Positions 55,715 to 64,000 of a stretch of DNA of 64,000 nucleotides are shown piece by piece; the first letter of the stretch is position 1, and every line of letters begins with the position of its first letter. The stretch comes from Notospermus geniculatus (taxonomy: Eukaryota; Nemertea; Pilidiophora; Heteronemertea; Lineidae). Made by a program: the position numbers and the translations under genes. Under the pieces are notes generated by a model, which saw only the letters and a list, made by a program, of their open reading frames with translations, was not told the origin of the DNA and did no database searches. Location of the stretch: contig NMRB01002140.1 in assembly GCA_002633025.1 (NCBI GenBank), positions 41,335 to 105,334 of the forward strand, given 5' to 3'.

Positions 55715-58662
55715 TTTAGTCTGATAGTGGATCAAGTGTTCTGATACATGTAGTTCACAGGTTTTTCACTTGCGTTTTGCTTCAGCATAAAAAAATCACG
55801 TGATGTTCAGATAAATCCGTCTGTTTCAAATTTAAGTACATTAATTGACCTGACAATGAGTGGTAGGGCTACATGTAAATTGGACAAAGTGAAGGTGTAC
55901 CGGTATAGTTTATATCTGTCCACAAACTTCATGCCGCTGTAAACGTAGTGCTTCAGCTAGAGCAAAATGGAATGGCGCTCTCCCATGCCCCTTTATCCAA
56001 GCACCATTTGCCCTTTTCAAGGCCAAAATTAGCACCATGCCCCTTTTCAGAAATTGCCGTGCCTCACCAGATCAATATTTTTTACGCCATGCCCTAGTAT
56101 CAACTGGCCCTGTCCCATCGAAAACCTGCCATGCCGTACTCACGTAAATCCATTCTCAATGCAGAGCTTTTTCGAACAATGACAAAAAGACCCAAAATGT
56201 GGAAGACAATGACAGATTATTTATCAAAAAATGACTTAAAATATGCAAAAATGAGTTGGCGAGTGGCAGCGGCTATGGCTTGTGTGGTAGGACTGGCAAC
56301 AAGTCTGCCTTTTCACCGACACAGCTATGCCTTTCCCTTGCAAATCTAGTACCATGTCCTTTTTCAGCGGTGGCGAAAAATACCCCGCCCTTTTGGAATC
56401 CTGGCAGAAGCACTAAAACGGTACAATGTAAATGTGCATTTGTTCCGACCTTGCTGAACCTGGATTCATGTATGTTCTAAAACATCGATGTTGGTGTCAG
56501 AATAATGCCAGCATTCTTGACACTAGAGGGCGTTACGAATAACACCCTCTAGTATCGATCAGCCACCGCCATGTTGAAAAGAAGTGCAGCGCAATAATAC
56601 AATGTATGTGTAAGGATTCCTTTCCATTGTAAAGCAAGCGTCGCCATGCGCAGTAGATAGTGCACGGTTATACCGGTACGTCCATAGGAAGACATAAATT
56701 ATATTATATAGGCCTGCCTAGGTCAAAATGAGGCTCAGATGCAAGACATCATAAAAATATTTGTAAAGCATAATCATTTTGTGGCAAAATATCTCGAGGT
56801 TTTTCAGTTATTCTGAGACCAAAGTTGTCCATGCGTGCATTTTGTTTACCCACGTGACCACACATCTCCCAGACGTCACTTATTCCACTTCATAAAGTTC
56901 AGGGAAATGTATTTATTGTATTTATTTCGAAATTGTGACACATAGATTGCAAGGAGAGGCTTAGGCATGAATATAGTGTTGTTTACGCGCAAGGTGCTGG
57001 GGCGCGGAGTATCATGGTTGTGGGTTGTGATATGCGAGGCCTGATCACATATCCATCCGCGGCCGCAAAAATCAAAATGGCGGATGCCGATCGATGACAG
57101 TGTCGATATTGCGTAGAAATTCGGCACTGTGTACAGTTTGTAATGCCAGCTGTGTGTAGATTTTTATCATGCAGCACTCCATACTCCACGGCAGCGTTGA
57201 AATTTTTTGATAATTGGACGAAAATTTTAACACTGCCATCGATAATAGATCGCCATCTTGAAATCCTGACGTCATCGTCGGCGGGCTGGTCTATCACGTG
57301 ATGAGAACTTCTTTTTCAAAATGGTATTATTTGCAGAAAACAGTATTTACCTTGTCGAAAATGAAACAGAATAACTTTATAACTCAACCGTTGCTTGTAT
57401 CACTCTATACCTTTATACACCTGTCTTCAACGATCTATATTGTAAGCGTAGAAAACGAGTGATGGGGTGACCGATTCACAAACAGAAGAATTTCTTCTGT
57501 TCCTTCCGCGCTCGCACTACTTTTCAAGATGGAAACCCACCACCGTCACTAGTGGCAATATGATTGACGTCATGGCACATATCGCCACCTAGCGTCAAGT
57601 TTGGCAGCACTCATGCCAAGAGTTTAATCTTGGAGGAATTATACTGACTAATTCCTCCAAGGTTTAATAGAGTGAGACAGTAGCCTATCCGATGGATAGT
57701 TTAGTTGTTCTTGGTAGGACAAATGTGTGTCGAAATTGATCATGTTGTAAAATCATGTTGTAAATATGTAAATAAATTCAAAATTCAGGATGAAATTTGT
57801 CGTGGTTGCAATCGTGTTATGGTAGTTTGGTTTTGTTTACGAATTACTCTTGGCTCTTTGTACATGGGTGATAGTGTGTTCCGATACCACAAATTTTTCC
57901 GACGGAAACATCTTTTTTTTTAAATATCCAGCTTTGTTATTCTTTCATAGTCTAACCCATTATTTCGTGTGCACACACGAAGTATGGGCGATACCATAGT
58001 ATTCCTAATCGAAAAAATGCTTGACGTCTATCAACTGAGACAACCGTTGACTCCTGTAGGCTAAGCATACCGTACATGTAGGCCTAATTTAGCTTGAAAA
58101 ACGTTGTAGGACCTAAAGCCCTTGTAGTTGGCCGACCGAACCCTAGGCCTAAGCATTCTGTGGTTTGACGGAAAGCAGTTGGAAAGCTGAACTGCATGCT
58201 GATCCAAAGGCCTGTGATGACGACAAACCATCAAAATGGCCAGGCCTATCGCAAACCATGCATCCAGAAGCACTGAGTAGGGCCTACTTCTCATCTCACT
58301 TCGCATTGCATCACTCGCTGAGCCGCCTTAAATAGTAACACGGTACGTGGATGGCTGTACATAGCTCAGTCGCTCTACAATCTCCTATCAAACACGGCGG
58401 GCATGCGATGCATAAGGGGTTGTCGGGACCTGTGGAGTGAAATCTTACACAGCAGTTTGATGATAGGCCAAGCTTAACTCCCAAGCAACTTGTTTCAAGC
58501 TGTTTTTCGAATATTTTTGGCAGCAATTTTTCAAGATGGCCTACATGGATCGAGCACAAAAAAGAATGCAGGCCTTCTGCCGGTAACAAAAATTATAGGC
58601 CCAGACTCTGTCGATATCCAACGGCCATCGGAAAAAAATATATCTGGAACCCCCCCCCCCCC

Positions 58663-59287
58663 NNNNNNNNNNNNNNNNNNNNNNNNNNNNNNNNNNNNNN
58701 NNNNNNNNNNNNNNNNNNNNNNNNNNNNNNNNNNNNNNNNNNNNNNNNNNNNNNNNNNNNNNNNNNNNNNNNNNNNNNNNNNNNNNNNNNNNNNNNNNNN
58801 NNNNNNNNNNNNNNNNNNNNNNNNNNNNNNNNNNNNNNNNNNNNNNNNNNNNNNNNNNNNNNNNNNNNNNNNNNNNNNNNNNNNNNNNNNNNNNNNNNNN
58901 NNNNNNNNNNNNNNNNNNNNNNNNNNNNNNNNNNNNNNNNNNNNNNNNNNNNNNNNNNNNNNNNNNNNNNNNNNNNNNNNNNNNNNNNNNNNNNNNNNNN
59001 NNNNNNNNNNNNNNNNNNNNNNNNNNNNNNNNNNNNNNNNNNNNNNNNNNNNNNNNNNNNNNNNNNNNNNNNNNNNNNNNNNNNNNNNNNNNNNNNNNNN
59101 NNNNNNNNNNNNNNNNNNNNNNNNNNNNNNNNNNNNNNNNNNNNNNNNNNNNNNNNNNNNNNNNNNNNNNNNNNNNNNNNNNNNNNNNNNNNNNNNNNNN
59201 NNNNNNNNNNNNNNNNNNNNNNNNNNNNNNNNNNNNNNNNNNNNNNNNNNNNNNNNNNNNNNNNNNNNNNNNNNNNNNNNNNNNNNN
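58663..59287. other. Assembly gap (625 n)
   Basis: Preceded by a run of 14 C. Content unknown. Confidence 0.99.
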
Positions 59288-59379
59288 ACAGATCAGGTCT
59301 GTAATTTTACAGAACCGTCCTGGGGACTCTGCTGCACAGATTTTCTGTAAAATCTTCTGTTATTTCTAACAGTGTATGT

Positions 59380-60636
59380 AGGCCTTCAGCTGGCACAAAA
59401 CAGCGAACCCAACCCCCATGGAAAGCCTATAGGCCTTGTTGATAGGCCCGAATTGATGTTTTCGGTAGGACAAATCTTCGGCATGATTCAGACATTTGAG
59501 ATTTTTCCGTTGACACATCGCTCCGGAATCTTTTTCCGAATTGCATTTCTTTGGACATCACTTTGACTGGACGCAGGCCTTACAATTTGCTACACGATGT
59601 TTACAAAAAAGCCAGTGTAACATTTGTGAGTGTTTCTGTAGCTCCCCAACAATAGACGCCGCCTAGAATGGTTATTGTTGGGTAAGTTGCCGCTTAGGGG
59701 GTCTAATCCGTCAGGAGGGAAACAATAAGAAAAACACAGAAATACGGGGAACACTGATCTACGTTATTTTAGCCAAGCCTGCTGTGGTTTACTGATTGCA
59801 GTTGCCGGTACCATAAACGAGTTTTTGATTCCTCCAGGTATACGTGATATCAAACATCGGCATCCTACACTGCAAGATGGGCCTAAAACGAGATCTGTAC
59901 TGTTTTTCTCCACTACATGTACCACCGCCTCTCTTGGTTTCCGATACACGTGTGTTACTCTCAGGCATCCGAAGAATGTTTTACATGAGGTCAGGCCAGA
60001 TATCGAACCCCTGCGGAATCTCATTACTCGTTGCATATGGACCAGCTGGCAGTTACGTCATCGCAAATACATGTATGTGTTATGCCCCAGTTATATTTGC
60101 TGAAAAATCACTGTGCGCATCATCTTGTAGTTTCATGTAGGCTTCGCTTTGCCCCACACCATCTCTATGTGTATTCTCGCCCTGCTTCAGAGGCCTAGGC
60201 TGGCTCATATTAGGAATTACATATTCGCGGTGACATTATTGAATATTCAGAGGAGGATACAACACGTGACACTAAGCAAGTCTTGGTCTTCTAAAAACCG
60301 TTTTCTAAACTTGCAGACAACAGTTTACTCAGGCCACTGCACGTGGTCCGAAGTGGCCATTTAGGAATAGTAACACTTGCGTCGACCCTGTTGGCACAGT
60401 CAATATTTTACTTCTCGGGGCTGCTGGCATGCCATTGTGGCCAAATTAAAAAAATACGGTTTCCCATCATTGGCGCCCGCATCAAAAAATTGCCGCTACA
60501 TCGGAAAAAAATTACATGTATTTCACAAAAAGTTGAAAAACAACCCGAAAGTGTCTTTGGGCAACCTGGGTGATGTTGGAGTGCCGTGCGGCAGAGGTGG
60601 AATTCAAGGCTGAAGACCACTGCCAGGTGCCCTGTC
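59380..60636. repeat. 1.3-kb repeat, copy 2
   Basis: Counterpart of 22973-24265. After GACCACTGCCAGGTGCCCTG it runs into the 61-bp minisatellite (60660 onward), unlike copy 1, which runs into unique sequence. Confidence 0.85.
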
Positions 60637-60664
60637 GCCTAATTTCGTTTGTTGTTCCGTGTAT

Positions 60665-61490
60665 AGAGGACAAGTTGTCTGTCTCATACGCACATCCCAG
60701 GCAATGAAGACATTTCGTCTAAGATGGAGACAACTTATATTTGTCTCCTACACACATCCCAGGATGTGACAGAAAGACAATCCGTCTAAGACGGGGACAA
60801 CTTGTCTGTCTCCTCTAGCCCAGGATGTGACAGAAAGACAATCCGTCTAAGACGGGGACAACTTGTCTGTTTCCTCCAGCCCAGGATGTGACAGAAAGAC
60901 AATCCGTCTAAGACGAAGACAACTGATTGTCTGTCTCCTCCAGCCCAGCATGTGCAATGAAGACAATTCGTCTAAGATGGAGACAACATCTTTGTCTCCT
61001 ATACACATCCCAGGATGTGACAGAAAGACAATCCGTCTGAGACGGGAACAACTTGTCTGTCTCCTCTAGCTAGCCACTTTCTCAGATGAGTTCAGCCGGA
61101 AACTGATCTCCTTCAGGCAAACTTAGGATACATGGGGACCTTAGCCACATGTCTGGCACTGATATAGACATAGCCTGACAATGTCATGCCAGTTATGTGG
61201 TGCCACCTGGCACCAATCAACCTCCTTGTGGATGTAGGTGACCCTGTAGAAAGATGTTTCAGGTTTTTGTCACTGATACATCCTGTACCTATCCCATGAT
61301 TGTTATTGATTCTCCATGTGGAAAAGTATTCCACTTGATATTGCTGACACCCTCCACAGTTATTGACACACACTACAGAAAAATATTCCAAATANAAGAC
61401 GGAGACAACTTATCTTTGTCTCCTACACACATCCCAGGATGTGACAGAAAGAAAATCCGTCTAAGACGGGGACAACTTGTCTTCGGGAGC
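60665..61490. repeat. Second array of the 61-bp minisatellite
   Basis: The same units as at 41150-42390, with a non-repeat insert (about 61065-61394) ending at an n base. It then continues into GGGAGCAACTTTTGACGCGG, exactly as the intron-8 array does. Confidence 0.9.
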
Positions 61491-61663
61491 AACTTTTGAC
61501 GCGGGAACTTCTTGAAAATTACTTGAAAAGAGAGGTTAAGATGCGCCCCGAGAACGAGAACGTTCTAGGAGTAAAATCTTAACATCTGAAATAAAAAGAA
61601 ATGAAGTTGCCCCCAGAGGGTCACTACGAACTGACAAGATATAGCTGTTGGCCCACGGCCTAA

Positions 61664-61903
61664 TCTGGGCCCGTTTACACATGCAACTTTTCATATGCAA
61701 CTTCATGCAACTTGCTGTATAAACCTGATGAGACCAAAAAGTTTCATAAAAGTTGCATGTGTAAACGGGCATGCAACTTGTTGCAACTCGATCACGCTGG
61801 ATGTTGCATCGCTTTTTCTGCGTGTAAACCGTACCAGGTAGTTTGCAACAAGTTGCAAGTTGCTGCAACTTGCAACTTGGTGCAACCTAGTGTAAACCGC
61901 CCT
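61664..61903. mobile_element. MITE rich in TTGCAACTT words
   Basis: Ends GGGCCCGTTTACACATGC and, inverted, AGGGCGGTTTACACTAGG; TAA on both sides. The interior repeats GCAACTTG. It is present in the second copy of the locus but not in the first (after GTTGGCCCACG). Confidence 0.75.
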
Positions 61904-61934
61904 TAAGACAGACAGCAACTAAACCTTTGGTGCA

Positions 61935-62005
61935 AATAGGGCCTATTGGCTCTCAAATCGGTGGCTTGCGATCATGAGGTCCCTGGATTTGAATCCCAGT
62001 GCATG
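61935..62005 (+). repeat. Weak tRNA-like repeat
   Basis: GGATTTGAATCCC resembles a B box and TTGGCTCTCAAATCGG a decayed A box. Low confidence. Confidence 0.3.
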
Positions 62006-62419
62006 TTGTCAACCTGAGACAGGTCAAGGGCCTATGTGCATAAAACATCTTATTGTAAAATTTCCCTTCAACTATTGTTCCAAACAAAAGATAAGAGAAA
62101 TTTTACACTTAAGATGTTTTATGCCCTCTCCCCCCAAGGTGTGTACATGGTGTCAAAACTTTTTTGTGTAGGGGCTACTCCGTCTCTCCAGAAGGGGAAT
62201 ACCATTTTTGTTACTAATTCCACCTTCATTAAAAAATTGGCAGATATGAAAATCACATTAACCACACTTCGCTGACGGGGTATGAAAGAGATTTGCGGAA
62301 TTTAAAACGTTGGCTTCTGGAATGGTGTAATGAGACACCATAAACACAGAAATGTCCTGAAGAGAGGAGAGAGAGACTGCATATGCATTATGCTCCAACC
62401 TTCAATTTCCTTTTTGCAG

Positions 62420-63128
62420 ATATTCGAGTTATGCTCCCTCTGGAGATTTGCCGGTTTTTCGTCTGTGGACGTGGGGCAGATAATTGGGAGTGACGAGGCA
62501 GAGCAAGCAGACACTGTTAACGAATGTGATGGCAAGGAACACATGGATGGAGGCTGCGTCACCGCACTTGGGCCGCTTACCCCCACTGAGGAACAGCAGC
62601 TGCTCCAGTTCTATATAGACAGGATATGCCTGGATTTGAAGAAAGATATTATATGTGGAGCTTCGTAAGAAACACAGGAGTAGTGGCCGGGCGTTACCTT
62701 TTCGGCAGTGGCGGCCGGAATCGTGCAGTAGGGAAGATGAGGCCATCATTTCCACCCGTAATATATCGGCTAGGAAGTTCAGGGGCTACAATTCGACATC
62801 AGTGTGCCAAAAGTTGATATTCCGAGGTTCGGATTCATCTCCCATGGACTCCAAAGTGTCCACTAGTGTAGCATTTCACTGCCGGGCGACTGGAAGTGCG
62901 AGATACGGGCAAATGAAATTTGCTGTCCGTGATATATTTTGTGGCTCAACTATCATTGTCGTGAAATTGCTACAGTATTCATATGTTGCACAATGCCCCG
63001 AGAGTCGCCTACTGAAATGTGACCCCTCACAAAATGTTGAGCGGTTTATCTCTGCTGGTGACCTCATTCGGCCCCTTGTATCGGCAGTTGAACGTCCCCA
63101 TTTGTGGATTCTTGATCCTATTGATTAG
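62420..63128 (+). pseudogene. Frameshifted copy of the last transposase exon
   Basis: The sequence matches 43022-43723 closely from the TTTGCAG acceptor to the stop. It has two small insertions (TA-rich, near 62612 and 62650) that together shift the frame by one. Reading starts IFELCSLWRFAGF, breaks after QLLQFY, and resumes in another frame at about 62655 (KHRSSGRALPFRQWRPES), ending ILDPID. No copies of exons 1-8 accompany it, though part of intron 8 does. Confidence 0.85.
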
Positions 63129-63179
63129 GACCCTGCTGGTTAGGAATTATCATGTTTGGGCCCTTCACTTCGCGAAAAG

Positions 63180-64000
63180 ACAGATCTGCTACGTGTAACG
63201 TGTACACACACCACGTAGATGTATCCCTCATATCACAATCCTCTCTCTGGTACATCGGCTACAGCAAGGTCTTCACTTGTCTAGGCTGTATTATGATGAA
63301 AATACTTCACTCATTTGTAGATGCTTATATTGCAGTGCTAGACTTCTGTGCTGTATCGAGAGCTGTCCCCCCCCCCGCCACGACCTGACCGCGTGACAGA
63401 AAACGCCTTTAGAATATTTATTATACATGTATACATGTATATACATAAACCATTTTTTTAAAAAGACAGGTTTTTAAAAATAAACTTTTAAAAAATCCGT
63501 TTTTTAAAAAAACAACTTTTAAAAAAGAAACTTGTTTTTTAAGAAACTTATTTTTAAAAAAACATTAAAAAAAAACTATTTAAAAACTACTTTCTTTTTG
63601 CAAAAAGGAAAAAATGTTTAAAAAACAAGTTTTTTGTAAAATAACTTGTTTTTTCCAGATTTTGTAAATAAAGTTTTTTCAAAATAACCATAGTTTTTAT
63701 AAAAAGAAACATAATCTAAAAACTGGTTTATTTGATTAAATGAACAAACGGCTTGCCATAAATCATCGCGTGATTTGGACTTAAACGTGTGTAACTTCAC
63801 TGAATGCACACACTTCCACCATGCATTTAACGAAATTACACGCGTCTAAAGCCCCCGTCACATATGGAGAAAAATTTATTTTCTGCGGAGAAAAGTTTAT
63901 TTCCGCGGAGAAAAGTGCAATTCCGCGGAGAAAGTTGATTTCCACGAGAAAAGTTTTCTCCACGTGGAGAAAAGTTTTTTCCAAGGAATAAAGTCACTTC
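63180..64000. repeat. Second copy of the transposase 3' flank
   Basis: Follows the broken exon copy and lacks both the mariner-type and the 2-kb element, so it preserves their empty sites. It repeats the order seen at 47433-49240 and is cut by the window edge. Confidence 0.8.

Larger units (their letters stand above)
53322..58662. other. Gene-poor stretch before the gap
   Basis: Holds the MITE at 54813, the 215-bp repeat at 55500, and short hairpins at 56523-56553 (CTAGAGGG stem) and 57629-57662 (CTTGGAGGAATTA stem). No exon chain is supported. Open frames are short and without recognisable motifs. Confidence 0.5.

Noticed and set aside
58490-59350. 286-codon open frame
   Set aside because: It runs through 625 n bases and has no real coding evidence.
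43724-64000. Right terminal repeat of the En/Spm-like locus
   Set aside because: No inverted partner of any CACT-type sequence from 24-27 kb could be found, so no element borders are claimed.

Overview
The window looks like nuclear DNA from an animal, most likely a marine invertebrate. I see small exons with GT/AG splice sites and consistent phases, tRNA-derived SINE-like sequences, and a very high density of short inverted-repeat transposons (MITEs). Short words such as AGGCCTA, ACATGTA and ACCGGTA recur throughout, which I associate loosely with echinoderm, hemichordate, lancelet or mollusc genomes. I cannot name the species. The assembly has gaps (42810-42834, 58663-59287, isolated n bases), and several stretches are present twice in ways that suggest unmerged haplotypes as well as true duplications.

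Region 1 (1-17 kb, minus strand) holds part of a large multi-exon gene. I reconstructed eight phase-consistent exon bodies between 16762 and 329. They encode an extracellular-looking modular protein with beta-sandwich-like repeats (a W..F.D.ESGI core, an L..GK.Y/F strand, a VVVDDTAP linker). At least one exon is missing in each of two introns, and the gene runs off the left edge. Its middle contains a duplicated 1.6-2.0 kb unit (11133-13126 and 13128-14700). The two copies differ in length by exactly the two MITEs and their target duplications.

Region 2 (17-27 kb) has no gene I can support. It holds three adjacent TTAA-flanked MITEs (17208-18174), several other MITEs, a minisatellite (20486-20825), a 1.3 kb repeat shared with 59.4-60.6 kb, and a CACT-ended MITE at 24999-25265.

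Region 3 (27.0-43.7 kb) is the most informative part: two divergent, intact, intron-rich genes with start codons about 1 kb apart. The plus-strand gene (34488-43723, nine exons, 875 aa) encodes a tnp2-type transposase of the En/Spm (CACTA) kind. The minus-strand gene (33522-27035, eleven exons, 463 aa) encodes a protein with a WPKKGLI-type module and a C-terminal Tudor/SH3-like domain of a kind I associate with transposon-linked proteins. I read the pair as a two-gene En/Spm-like element or its domesticated descendant. I found no terminal inverted repeats for it.

Region 4 (43.7-64 kb) is repeat territory. A mariner/IS630-type element with 300-bp inverted repeats lies 21 bp after the transposase stop codon, followed by a 2.0-kb DNA transposon. 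Both are absent from a second, partial copy of the same locus at 60.7-64 kb, which also carries a frameshifted copy of the last transposase exon. Other MITEs, SINE-like pieces and minisatellites fill the rest.
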